This document shows, in pieces, positions 18,213-25,956 of a DNA stretch of 64,000 nucleotides; position 1 is the first letter of the stretch, and each line of letters starts with the position of its first letter. The translations under genes and the position numbers were made by a program. The notes below the pieces were generated by a model, which was not told the origin of the DNA, made no database searches, and saw only the letters and a program-made list of their open reading frames with translations. The stretch is from Dyella sp. C11 (GTDB lineage: Bacteria > Pseudomonadota > Gammaproteobacteria > Xanthomonadales > Rhodanobacteraceae), in NCBI RefSeq assembly GCF_003121485.1, contig NZ_QAVX01000016.1:1-64000 (forward strand), in the 5' to 3' direction.

Positions 18213-18515
18213 TTCTGCTCGACCACGCAGGCACGCGGGTCCCGTGAAAACCGGACTCGCGTGCTGCAAGGCAAAGTTCGATCGAGCATTGAGCGCGATC
18301 GCCTGTCGTCACGCGGGTTTCGCTTCGAATGCGTTGCTCGATGCATCGCGTGATGCGCGTGGCCATCCAACGTCGACTGGCGGCGATGGATGCGGAGGGA
18401 TCGTCTTGCGTCGGAATCATGGGAAAGAAGGCCGGCGCTTCGCCCATTCAAGCTTTCACCAGCGCGTCAAAGGCACGCCTTGAGTTCGAGGCGTGGCCAG
18501 GCCCGGCGTGAGCGC
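18213..18515. other. 303-bp convergent intergenic region
   Basis: Separates the convergent genes at 17136 and 18516. I see no supportable gene and no strong terminator with a T-tract. Confidence 0.4.
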
Positions 18516-18806
18516 TCAATCCGCGCCGTCATGAATCAACGCCGACGCAAACGCGGACCACGCCAGGGGCTCGTCGCGCGCGATCTGGCCCGATCCACCG
18601 CGAATGCTGGCTTCCACGGCTTCGTGAATACGGATTTCGATCACCCGCAGATCCTGCTCCACGCCCTGGATGGGCACCTGTCCGTGCAGGCAAAAGGCGT
18701 GGTCGCCGCCCTGGGCCACGTCCACCGACCAGATGGCTATCTCTTGCCGCGGGTTGAAGGCGCCGCGGTAGTGGAAGTCGTCGCAATGCCCAGCGATACG
18801 CGCCAT
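18516..18806 (-). CDS. Small hypothetical protein (96 aa)
   Basis: A soluble protein of 96 residues with mixed composition and no hydrophobic segment. Start at ATG 18806, preceded by GGGAGGACTG, a good ribosome-binding site at nine bases. Regular alternation of hydrophobic and charged residues (EIAIWSVDVAQGG, LRVIEIRIHEAVEASI) suggests a folded alpha/beta domain. I do not recognise a family. It is divergent from the LuxR-type regulator gene at 18967. Confidence 0.6.
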   Translation of the reverse strand: MARIAGHCDDFHYRGAFNPRQEIAIWSVDVAQGGDHAFCLHGQVPIQGVEQDLRVIEIRIHEAVEASIRGGSGQIARDEPLAWSAFASALIHDGAD

Positions 18807-18966
18807 GCGTCAGTCCTCCCGGTCTTTACGGCAGACTGCCACGGCATTCGCGCTGCGGACGGGCATTTTCGGCAAAGACGGCAAAGACTTACGGCATAGG
18901 CCGAGGCGGACGCTGTCTGGGGCGCCGGCGCTAAGATGGCGGCGCGCAGGGGAGCGGAGGCGGGTG

Positions 18967-19380
18967 ATGTGGAAGCAGATAGTCGGCTATGGCGCGCTGC
19001 TGGCCGTGGGCACCGTGGCCTTGCAGTGGCTCGACTACCAGCGCCTGGTGCGTACGCATTCGGGTGATATCTACCTGTTCCTGGTCGCGGCATCGTTCCT
19101 GGTGCTGGGCATCGTGCTGGGCGTGCGCATCTTCGCCACGCCAGCGGCGGCCGATTTCGATGGCAACCCGAAGGCGCAGGCAGCGCTTGGCCTGAGCGGG
19201 CGCGAACTGGAAGTGCTGCACGAACTGGCGGCCGGCCATTCCAACAAGGAGATCGCGGCCCGGCTTCACGTGTCGCCCAACACGGTGAAGACGCACGTGG
19301 CGCGGCTGTTTGAAAAACTGGGCGCCCGGCGACGCACCGAGGCCATCCGCCGGGCGCGCGAACTCGGCATCGTGCCCTGA
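18967..19380 (+). CDS. Membrane-anchored LuxR-type transcriptional regulator
   Basis: A 137-residue protein with two N-terminal transmembrane helices (about 6-22 and 36-54), a short linker, and a full LuxR/GerE helix-turn-helix at the C-terminus (LSGRELEVLHELAAGHSNKE, VSPNTVKTHVARLFEKLGAR). There is no receiver or autoinducer domain. Start at ATG 18967 after a GGAG-rich leader; the open frame upstream to 18805 is not coding-like. The next gene, 108 bp downstream, is DUF4199 with a TTG start, and the two probably form an operon. By layout the regulator acts on DNA from the membrane. Confidence 0.85.
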   Translation: MWKQIVGYGALLAVGTVALQWLDYQRLVRTHSGDIYLFLVAASFLVLGIVLGVRIFATPAAADFDGNPKAQAALGLSGRELEVLHELAAGHSNKEIAARLHVSPNTVKTHVARLFEKLGARRRTEAIRRARELGIVP

Positions 19381-19487
19381 TGGCCACTTTTTCGGGTGAA
19401 AACACCCCAATCATCCTTTCGGGTGATTGCCGCCCCGTGCCGATTCGCGGCCAATAGCGGCTCCAGCCACCATCGAGGAGTAGCGCC

Positions 19488-20024
19488 TTGTTACGGACCA
19501 TCCTGAAATACGGCGTGATCGCCGGTGTCATCGTCGGCGGGTTCGAGCTGCTCACCTTCGTGGTGTTCTCGGGCATGCCGCCGCTGAAGTACGGCATGGT
19601 GATCGGCTACACCACCATGCTCATCGCCCTGAGCGCGGTGTTCGTGGGCATCAAGCGGCATCGGGACGTGGACCGCGGTGGCGTCATCGGCTTCTGGGCG
19701 GCGCTGGGGGTTGGCGTGGGCATCAGCTTCATCGCCGGCATCTTCTACGTGGCCGCGTGGGAGGCGGTGCAGGCCATGACGCACATGGATTTCGCCAGCT
19801 CCTACGCGCAGGCCATCATCGCCAGCCAGAAGGCCAAGGGCGCCAGCGCCGAAGCACTGGCCAAGCTCAGTGCCGACATGGAGGCGTTCAAGGTGCAATA
19901 CGCCGATCCCATGTACCGCCTGCCCATGACCTTCGCGGAAATCTTCCCGGTCGGCGTACTGGTGTCGCTCGTCTCGGCGGGTCTGTTGCGCAACAGCCGC
20001 TTCCTGCCTGCCCGTCGAGGCTGA
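19488..20024 (+). CDS. DUF4199 domain membrane protein
   Basis: A 178-residue protein with about four transmembrane helices (9-29, 36-55, 66-88, 150-168) and a soluble insertion rich in Ala/Lys (about 110-140). The pattern matches DUF4199 (function unknown). Start is TTG at 19488, supported by GAGGAG eight bases upstream; no ATG or GTG fits. It follows the membrane-anchored LuxR-type regulator, which suggests that the two work together, perhaps as sensor partner and regulator. Confidence 0.8.
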   Translation: MLRTILKYGVIAGVIVGGFELLTFVVFSGMPPLKYGMVIGYTTMLIALSAVFVGIKRHRDVDRGGVIGFWAALGVGVGISFIAGIFYVAAWEAVQAMTHMDFASSYAQAIIASQKAKGASAEALAKLSADMEAFKVQYADPMYRLPMTFAEIFPVGVLVSLVSAGLLRNSRFLPARRG

Positions 20025-20053
20025 GTTCACGTCATCGCCCATGGTTATCCGTC

Positions 20054-20083
20054 GCCGGTCAAACGCGTTGCGTTTTGACCGGC
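20054..20083 (+). terminator. Hairpin after the DUF4199 gene, possible terminator
   Basis: GCCGGTCAAACGC pairs with GCGTTTTGACCGGC (one bulged base) around a short GTT loop. No T-tract follows, so it may be a factor-assisted terminator or an mRNA-stabilising stem. Confidence 0.4.
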
Positions 20084-20242
20084 AGTCCACTCGGCGCCAC
20101 CTAGGCTGAGTGGACCCTTCGACGGGACACCCGCGGCGACATCAACGAGTCGCTTCGGCTATGGTGTGACCGGTTTGCGCCCGGCCCGAATCGGTTGCTC
20201 GTGGTAGCCGATGGGATGTCTTCGCGCATCAAGGGGAAAACG

Positions 20243-20497
20243 GTGAACGACCATCGCCCGCCGCGTGGCCAATTCAATCCGAGCGCACTTCTGGGTTTTC
20301 TCGCCTTCTGCGTCATCCTCGGCGTGCTGATTTCGTTCCACTCAAGGAACGTCGACCGGATCAGCGCGTACCTTTTCCTGGGGCTAAGGGCGGCGATAGC
20401 GATGGCCTTTGTTTGGGTGGTCTGGTCATCGCGCATCCGGGGCAAAGCCAAGCCGCGCTGGTATCGCAAATGGTTCCTCGGCGAGGACGATCGATAG
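20243..20497 (+). CDS. Small two-helix membrane protein, unrecognised
   Basis: 84 residues from a GTG at 20243 that follows AAGGGG at correct spacing (the open frame starts 48 bases earlier without support). Two hydrophobic helices (about 13-31 and 41-61) and a basic C-terminal tail (RIRGKAKPRWYRKWFLGEDD). Short membrane proteins of this design are common and uncharacterised. Next gene lies about 110 bp downstream in the same direction. Confidence 0.55.
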   Translation: MNDHRPPRGQFNPSALLGFLAFCVILGVLISFHSRNVDRISAYLFLGLRAAIAMAFVWVVWSSRIRGKAKPRWYRKWFLGEDDR

Positions 20498-20609
20498 CAA
20501 CGCGAACCAAAGCCGTCCGCTTTCGACCCTAGGCGTGCCTTCCCCATTGCACCGACATCGGTATCTGATAAAACCACCGCCTTTCTTTGAAGCACCGAGT
20601 GATGCCGCG

Positions 20610-20897
20610 ATGACCTACAAGAAGCCACCGCTTAATCGCGGCGTCCATCCCGAGAAAATGAATTGGCTATGGCGGCTGGTCTGCGAGGCGGGCTACATCA
20701 CGGTCGATGAAGTGGTGGACGCTTTGCGCGCGGGCAACATCGACGTAGAACGAGCCCGCGTCGCGAGCTGGCTCCGCTCCGAGCACGACGATGACTATTT
20801 CCCGCTGAGCATCGCCGAGCTTGAGCAGAACCTTCGAATGATTCTCTCCGCTCGTGCGGAAGCCGCGCCGCCTGGCGTTGAAGCGGCGTCGGAGTGA
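20610..20897 (+). CDS. Small hypothetical protein (95 aa)
   Basis: Soluble, acidic-to-neutral protein of 95 residues. The central part (CEAGYITVDEVVDALRAGNI, then RARVASWLRSEHDDDYFPLS) looks like a small helical domain and is faintly reminiscent of one half of a DUF1456 protein, such as the one at 50099-50572; I would not assign it. ATG 20610 is the only start that avoids the out-of-frame upstream sequence. Function unknown. Confidence 0.55.
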   Translation: MTYKKPPLNRGVHPEKMNWLWRLVCEAGYITVDEVVDALRAGNIDVERARVASWLRSEHDDDYFPLSIAELEQNLRMILSARAEAAPPGVEAASE

Positions 20898-21294
20898 CTT
20901 CGGTCCCAAGCCTGCATCCGCTCGGTACGTGTGATTCTTGAAACCCTTGGAGCAGAACCCGTGATCAAGCCTGGTCGATAGTGGAACGTCTGTTTTCGGG
21001 CCACGCAGACGTCATCGACCAAACGTAGCTTCACGTTTTCAAAGGCGATCACACGACAAGCAGGCATGTCATGCCAGGACGTGCCACGCACCTGCCTGGC
21101 ATGCGTCATGTGCGTGCGAAATGCCGCCAGCTCGGGTGTCGCAATAAGTTGCGATACCGTTTTGTCGAACGCCTTGCGGGGGCGCCACTCAACTTGCGGC
21201 CCCTTTGCCCAAAATGCATTATCCGCCCCGGGGCAATGCGACTCCGGGGGGAGTCGGTTGCGACGTCAGGGAATACGTCGATACAGGGGGAGTC
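20898..21294. other. 397-bp gene-free stretch
   Basis: Frames on both strands cross this interval but none has a recognisable domain. The last 30 bases carry the GGGGGAG ribosome-binding site of the lipoprotein gene at 21295. Nothing else noted. Confidence 0.4.
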
Positions 21295-22059
21295 ATGAAT
21301 CACTTGCCACGCGCTTCGAGCGCGTTGATTGTCGCTGCGTGCCTTTTGACGGGGTGCGCCACGGAGCCGCAACAGAAGCCGTCCAATCCACCCAAGGTGG
21401 CTGCGGCCACTACTGCCGCACCCATCGCAGCGCCCGTGAACAAACCAACGCCACAAGGTGGCCCGGTGGTCGTGGATCAACGCCCGCAAAGCGACAAGGT
21501 GCACGAGATCCACTCGCTGTGGATCACCAGCTGCGACTACGGTGTATTCACCCTCGCCGAGAAGAAAGACAGCAAGTCGCATGTCGAGGCGTTGCACGAT
21601 GATCTTGCCAGCATGCCCGGTGATCCATGGCATGGCCACACGATCACCGTCACGCACTACGCCGCCTATCTCAACATGAAGCGCAAGCTCAAGGGTGGGG
21701 TCAATGCCATGTACGGCGGCCTTATTCCCAGCGTGATGTCGCAGATGGGCGAAAGCTGCGCTGAAAACCAGATGCATGGCGGCTGGTACGCGGGAACGGA
21801 TCTGAAGAACACACTGTCGCCGATTGTCATTGAAATCACGGCAACGGTAGACGGTACGCCGCACAGCGTGCGTTCCGTCTTCTCACCGCAGACCGCCATG
21901 AACCCCAAGTTGAAGCAACCCAGCGACGATGCGCAACTCGCCGAGGCCATCAGCAAGGCAGATGCGGATTTTGCCGCGTCGTTGAAAGATGATGACGCCA
22001 CGTCGACGGCAGCCGGTGCGTCCCTCGACGCCATGAAGACCGCACAGCCGAAACCATAA
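21295..22059 (+). CDS. Lipoprotein, unrecognised (254 aa)
   Basis: Signal peptide ends in the lipobox LLTG-C (Cys at residue 20), so the mature protein should be lipid-anchored. A Pro/Ala-rich linker (about 25-55) precedes a compact domain with two cysteines (ITSCDYGV, MGESCAEN) and a long Lys/Asp/Ala-rich C-terminal tail. ATG 21295 has the strong site GGGGGAG just upstream. First of three consecutive lipoprotein genes in the same direction. Function unknown. Confidence 0.75.
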   Translation: MNHLPRASSALIVAACLLTGCATEPQQKPSNPPKVAAATTAAPIAAPVNKPTPQGGPVVVDQRPQSDKVHEIHSLWITSCDYGVFTLAEKKDSKSHVEALHDDLASMPGDPWHGHTITVTHYAAYLNMKRKLKGGVNAMYGGLIPSVMSQMGESCAENQMHGGWYAGTDLKNTLSPIVIEITATVDGTPHSVRSVFSPQTAMNPKLKQPSDDAQLAEAISKADADFAASLKDDDATSTAAGASLDAMKTAQPKP

Positions 22060-22154
22060 CGGTTCGCACCGTCCGCAGCCGATCAACGGCTGCGGCGTTG
22101 CATGCTCGGTTTGATTCCTGGGCAATGGCGAGTCATTGGACTCAAGAGGGACGC

Positions 22155-22592
22155 ATGCGCACAGCTGCATGGTTGATAACGATGGTGCTCATCATTAGCG
22201 GCTGCGCAACGGGATATCACACAGTGGATGCCCCCGTTGTCGGCTTTACGGGTGGCTATTGGGACAAGCCCGGTCCGGGTGAGTTGCTCAAGGTGGGCTT
22301 CGACGGAAATGGCTACATCGATCGCGACACCATCACGGCTTACCTGATGTATCACTGTGCGGAATTGGCGCAGCAGCGGCATAAGCCCTACTTCCGCATG
22401 TACGAGTCCTTGCCGGATGCCATACACGACAATGCCGTCAGCGAGCTGGCGGTGGGTCGCGTGTTCGGCAAACTCGATGATTGGGTGTATTTGCTTTTCG
22501 ACGACCAGCATCAGCCGGGCGACCAGGATACAGCCACGGTGTTGGCCACCTATCGCACCAAGGTCACGAAGAAACCGGAGGCCCACCAATGA
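22155..22592 (+). CDS. Lipoprotein resembling the CC0125/CC1285 family
   Basis: 145 residues with signal peptide and lipobox LIISG-C (Cys19), start at ATG 22155 after AAGAGGG. The region GGYWDKPGPGELLKVGFDGN followed by a hydrophobic/charged helix and ...YHCAELAQQRHKPYFRM resembles the small CC0125/CC1285-type lipoproteins (pattern: beta strand 'F-x-V-x-F-x-G-N', then 'RCAELT'). Role of that family is unknown. The stop overlaps the start of the next gene (ATGA), so the two are translationally coupled. Confidence 0.7.
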   Translation: MRTAAWLITMVLIISGCATGYHTVDAPVVGFTGGYWDKPGPGELLKVGFDGNGYIDRDTITAYLMYHCAELAQQRHKPYFRMYESLPDAIHDNAVSELAVGRVFGKLDDWVYLLFDDQHQPGDQDTATVLATYRTKVTKKPEAHQ

Positions 22593-23026
22593 TGCGCATG
22601 CGTCGATTCGTGGTGCCCATGCTTTGCGTCCTGCTCAATGGCTGTGCCGGGTTGCCTGCCTATCAACCCTCCGCAGGGGAGAGCGTTGCAAACATTGCGG
22701 TCTCGGCCAATATGCAAAGCCATGACATGCAGATGTGCGACAACGGCGCATGTTACGTACTCAAGCCCGCCGATGGCCAGGTAAAAGTGCCCGCTGGCCG
22801 GCGTGTTTCGATCTACATGCCCCTGGTGGCGACGGGCTATCGCTCGACGTACTCCTGTTCGCCCGGCGTCAGTTTCGTGGCCAAGGCGGACGTCAAGTAC
22901 TACGCGAACCTCGAGGTGCGCGCCGAGAAGTGCCAATTCGACATCTACAGAGTCGATTCGGCGAGTCGGGTCGGTATCACTTTCGAGCCCACCGAACGTC
23001 CGCTGCAATCGGAACATTCAAGCTGA
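22589..23026 (+). CDS. Lipoprotein, unrecognised (145 aa)
   Basis: Starts with an ATG overlapping the stop of the upstream gene, with GGAGG nearby. Signal peptide and lipobox LLNG-C (Cys19), then a beta-rich domain with four cysteines (MCDNGACYV, YSCSPGV, EKCQFDI). The layout (GKVKVPAGRRVSIYMPL-like strand and a 'SVSF' core) suggests an immunoglobulin-like or DUF-type periplasmic fold. The frame ends at 23026, but coding-like sequence continues in another frame to 23258 (see next entry), so the native C-terminus may be longer. Confidence 0.65.
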   Translation: MMRMRRFVVPMLCVLLNGCAGLPAYQPSAGESVANIAVSANMQSHDMQMCDNGACYVLKPADGQVKVPAGRRVSIYMPLVATGYRSTYSCSPGVSFVAKADVKYYANLEVRAEKCQFDIYRVDSASRVGITFEPTERPLQSEHSS

Positions 23027-23034
23027 CGTATGTG

Positions 23035-23258
23035 CGTGGCTTGGCGAGTCGCCAGGTTCTTCTGCCTATCAGAAAGAGGCGCCGGCCAAGCTCAATCTCG
23101 CCTCGCACGCCTTCGCCAAATACATGGCCATCGAGTGCGACTACGAGGCAACCCTGGCTATCAAGGGGAGCGGCTCCGAAGATATTCGATCGGCATGCAT
23201 GGCAGTGCTCAGCGAGGAGCGTGCCAAGCTCGTAAGATCGGCCCATCCCGTTCCATAG
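23035..23258 (+). pseudogene. Coding-like remnant after the third lipoprotein (possible frameshifted C-terminus)
   Basis: In a different frame from the preceding lipoprotein, the sequence reads PAKLNLASHAFAKYMAIE, then CDYEATLAIKGSGSEDIRSA and further to the stop at 23258, with normal composition and codon use. It has no start codon or ribosome-binding site of its own. It may be the authentic C-terminus displaced by a frameshift near 23000-23030, or a residual fragment of a separate gene. Confidence 0.4.
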
Positions 23259-23321
23259 CGTGCGTTGTTATGTAAGCCTTCGAACCAGCGCAGACTTCTC
23301 ACTGAAATCCGGGGGCATGAA

Positions 23322-23717
23322 ATGCACGAACACCCGCTGGAAACTTGGCACCGCCTGGTTCGTACCCAGGACGCCTCCGGCCTCGACACGCTGCTCGCGG
23401 ACGACGCGGTTTTCTATTCGCCCGTGGTCAACACGCCGCAGCGAGGCAAGGCATTGGCCGCTGCCTACCTGGGCGCCGCGTTCACGGTCTTCTTCAATCC
23501 AACATTCCACTACGTGCGCGAGATCGTGGGCGCTTCAGACGCCATGTTGGAATTCGAGGTAGACATTGACGGCATACTCGTCAACGGCGTCGACATCATC
23601 AAGTGGAACGACGCAGGGAAAATTGTCGAATTCAAGGTGATGCTGAGGCCGCTGAAGGCGATCAACCTGATTCATCAGCGCATGGCGGAGATGCTGCAAT
23701 CCAGGCAGGGAGCTTAG
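23322..23717 (+). CDS. NTF2-like / SnoaL-like small protein
   Basis: 131 residues, start ATG 23322 after GGGGGC. The sequence (HPLETWHRLVRTQDASGLDT, then LLADDAVFYSPVVNTPQRGK, ending DIIKWNDAGKIVEFKVMLRP) follows the cone-shaped NTF2-like fold found in ketosteroid isomerase-like and SnoaL-like proteins: helices, a DD/D catalytic-like pocket and a final strand 'I-x-E-x-x-V-M-x-R-P'. Cytosolic, no signal. Such proteins act on small hydrophobic substrates or as binding proteins; substrate unknown. Confidence 0.75.
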   Translation: MHEHPLETWHRLVRTQDASGLDTLLADDAVFYSPVVNTPQRGKALAAAYLGAAFTVFFNPTFHYVREIVGASDAMLEFEVDIDGILVNGVDIIKWNDAGKIVEFKVMLRPLKAINLIHQRMAEMLQSRQGA

Positions 23718-23756
23718 CGGTAAGGTTTTCCAACCTCGATGGACAAGGAAAGCGCG

Positions 23757-24425
23757 ATGAAGCTTCTCCTCACTTCCGGTGGTGTCAGCAACCCGAGCAT
23801 CCGCGACGCCCTCGTCGAGATGCTGGGCAAACCTATCGCCGAATCCACGGCGCTGTGCATTCCCACAGCGATGTACGGGATGCTGCCCGACACGGCGGTG
23901 ATGACGTGGCGGCAGATAGCCGGACAGACGCCAACGCCCCTGACCGAACTGGGATGGAAGTCCGTAGGCATGCTTGAGCTCACCGCCTTGCCCAGCATCG
24001 ATAAGCAGAACTGGATTCCCCTGGTTCGGGAGACCGATGCCTTGCTGGTGTGCGGTGGCGACGTTCTGTATCTCCACCACTGGATGCGTGAGTGCGGGCT
24101 GGCGGATCTGTTCGCGTCGCTCAGCAAGACGGTTTATGTGGGACTCAGCGCCGGCAGCATGGTGATGGCTCCGCACGTGGGCGAGAGATTCGTGGGATGG
24201 AAGCCGCGCGCCGGTGGTGACTGTGCGTTGGGCAGGGTCGGCTTCTCGATTTTCCCCCATCTGGACAACGTGATGTGCCCGGAAAACACCATGGCAGATG
24301 CCGTGACATGGGCTGAACACTTGCCCGTGCCCGGATATGCAATCGACGACGAGACGGCCATCAAGGTGGTGGATGGCGTCGTTGACGTTGTTTCCGAGGG
24401 GCACTGGAAACTCTTTGAGCGTTAG
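23757..24425 (+). CDS. Peptidase E (S51-type) family protein
   Basis: Serine peptidase of the PepE (S51) family, alpha/beta fold, 222 residues from ATG 23757 (AAGGA upstream; an ATG at 23739 is possible). The nucleophile elbow GLSAGSM places catalytic Ser at residue 131, and the preceding strand LLVCGGDVLYL matches the 'GG-x-x-x' loop of the family. S51 enzymes cleave Asp-X dipeptides or related cyanophycin-type substrates. The length fits. Stands in the same direction after the NTF2-like gene but without tight coupling (about 40 bp). Confidence 0.85.
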   Translation: MKLLLTSGGVSNPSIRDALVEMLGKPIAESTALCIPTAMYGMLPDTAVMTWRQIAGQTPTPLTELGWKSVGMLELTALPSIDKQNWIPLVRETDALLVCGGDVLYLHHWMRECGLADLFASLSKTVYVGLSAGSMVMAPHVGERFVGWKPRAGGDCALGRVGFSIFPHLDNVMCPENTMADAVTWAEHLPVPGYAIDDETAIKVVDGVVDVVSEGHWKLFER

Positions 24426-24640
24426 AACGTGGAGCCGCTCGCGGTTATCGCTCGGTTCGAGGTGTTCGTAGTGTTGCGGCGGACGTATGGTTTGCTGAAG
24501 CGTATGGCGGTACCGTCACTATCTTCGGTCGATGGTCGCCCTCACGCAAAACCCCAGGATCCCATTCTGGCCAGGGCAGACAAACTCCAAGGCTGCGCCT
24601 GATATTTAAGTAAACGTAATGCGGGCCAGGGGAGACGGAA
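24426..24640. other. Short intergenic region, 215 bp
   Basis: Between peptidase E and the next plus-strand gene. The final bases include GGAGACGGAA, the ribosome-binding site for the GTG at 24641. No gene seen. Confidence 0.4.
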
Positions 24641-25141
24641 GTGGTTTCAAATGTTTTACTGCGGACAGAGAAAAGCGCTGTCGATATTTCGCTGCGGTCC
24701 TACCAGCGCTGGCTGACGTGCGCTGTACTTTCTTCCTGGATCGCGATCATCATCTTTGACGCTTTGCGCGACGCGGCATCGAGCAACCGGTTGGCCGTCT
24801 ATATGTTTGGCAGCATTGCTGTTGGCGCATGCATTTTGTGGGCGTCGTTCGTAAAAGAGGTCGTGACCCTATGTGACTCGCATATCCGCCTCCAGTCGTG
24901 GTTCGGTCATCTGCGCCTTGGCGACGAAAAATTGATCGATAAAGACGCGATTGTGGACGTCGAACTTCGAGTACGCCGTACCCGTGCGAAAGGCGGGGAA
25001 CTTACAAGCCGAAGATTGGTACTGATCACGAGCGAAGGCGAGGTTTACTTGCGAACCCAATTGTCTTTGCCTGATGGTGAATTGCTGTGCGATATCGTCA
25101 AGAGCTCCCTGACTGGCAAGCCCGACGACGGAGTCGGGTGA
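24641..25141 (+). CDS. Two-helix membrane protein, PH-like domain, unrecognised
   Basis: 166 residues from a GTG at 24641 (GGAGACGGAA upstream). Two hydrophobic helices (about 25-42 and 52-70) with a short loop, then a soluble domain of about 95 residues with alternating strands (VTLCDSHIRLQSWFG, VDVELRVRRT, RLVLITSEGEVYLRTQL), consistent with a bacterial PH-like fold. The gene ends just before the repeat array. Function unknown. Confidence 0.65.
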   Translation: MVSNVLLRTEKSAVDISLRSYQRWLTCAVLSSWIAIIIFDALRDAASSNRLAVYMFGSIAVGACILWASFVKEVVTLCDSHIRLQSWFGHLRLGDEKLIDKDAIVDVELRVRRTRAKGGELTSRRLVLITSEGEVYLRTQLSLPDGELLCDIVKSSLTGKPDDGVG

Positions 25142-25179
25142 CAAACACTTGCTTGTGTATGCCCTTGACGCGGCGATTC

Positions 25180-25507
25180 TCGAGGACAGGATGATCGTGC
25201 CGTTTCTTTGGTGGGAGCCCACCCTGTGGGCGACAAGCTGACGGAGCGAGGATGTGTGATGCCCGTGTCGCGCACAGGGTGCGCTCCCACATGTGCACTT
25301 CCATGCAGCCAGGTGCTGACGCAGCTGGGGATTGATTACAGAAGCGGGGCTGAGCAGCGTTCGCCTCGCCTGTCGGTGCCAGCTCTTCTGTAGGAGCGCC
25401 CTTGGGCGCGACCCTAGCGTGACTGCTGGCGATTTCGTGCATGGCTGTCGCGCACAAGTGCGCTCCTACAGAAAAGGCTTGGGGGCCGCGATGTTCGGAT
25501 CCAATCT
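25180..25507. repeat. Tandem 331-bp repeat, copy 1 (REP-like)
   Basis: Starts TCGAGGACAGG and ends in ATGTTCGGATCCAATC. Copy 2 begins at 25511 with an identical period of 331 bp. Each copy contains two inverted pairs of REP-like arms: one around GGGAGCCCACCCTGTGGGCG / GTCGCGCACAGGGTGCGCTC and one around TGTAGGAGCGCCCTTGGGCG / GCGCACAAGTGCGCTCCTAC. The TGTAGGAGCGC core resembles REP elements widespread in Xanthomonadaceae and Pseudomonas. Confidence 0.9.
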
Positions 25508-25510
25508 CTC

Positions 25511-25838
25511 TCGAGGACAGGATGATCCTGCCGTTTCTTTGGTGGGAGACCACCCTGTGGGCGACAAGCTGACGGAGCGAGGATGTGTGATGCCCGTGTC
25601 GCGCACAGGGTGCGCTCCCACAAGTGCACTTCCATGCAGCCAGGTGCTGACGCAGCTGGGGATTGATTACAGAAGCGGGGTTGAGCAGCGTTCGCCTCGC
25701 CTGTCGGTGCCAGCTCTTCTGTAGGAGCGCCCTTGGGCGCGACCGCAGCGTGATTGCTGGCGATTTCGTGCGTGCTTGTCGCGCACAAGTGCGCTCCTAC
25801 AGAAAAGGCTTGGTCGCCGCGATGTTCGGATCCAACCT
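25511..25838. repeat. Tandem 331-bp repeat, copy 2 (REP-like)
   Basis: Near-identical to copy 1 (single-base differences such as GATCGTG/GATCCTG and AGCCCAC/AGACCAC near the left end, and CCTAGCG/CGCAGCG in the second arm). The copies lie head to tail with a 3-bp gap, consistent with a recent unequal-exchange duplication of a BIME-like cluster. No transposase gene of the REP-associated type is in the window. Confidence 0.9.
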
Positions 25839-25956
25839 TTTGATGGATGGGTGGCCGATTCAGCGTCGACTTGTGTCAACTTGCATCATCCAGCCCAGCG
25901 CCGGCGTCCAGCCGAAAGCTACTATTCACCAGCAAGGTTTGGTTAAAGGGACACTC

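Larger units (their letters stand above)
25142..25956. other. 815-bp intergenic region occupied by repeats
   Basis: Holds the tandem repeat described next. The several reading frames across it (on both strands, one overlapping the start of the gene at 25957) are products of the repeat sequence, not genes. Confidence 0.85.

Noticed and set aside
25180-25838. Direct repeats as a CRISPR array
   Set aside because: Only two copies of 331 bp without spacers; the internal palindromes match REP elements instead.
25098-25888. Reading frames across the 331-bp repeats on both strands
   Set aside because: They are caused by the repeat DNA; identical peptides recur with each copy and no start or family supports them.
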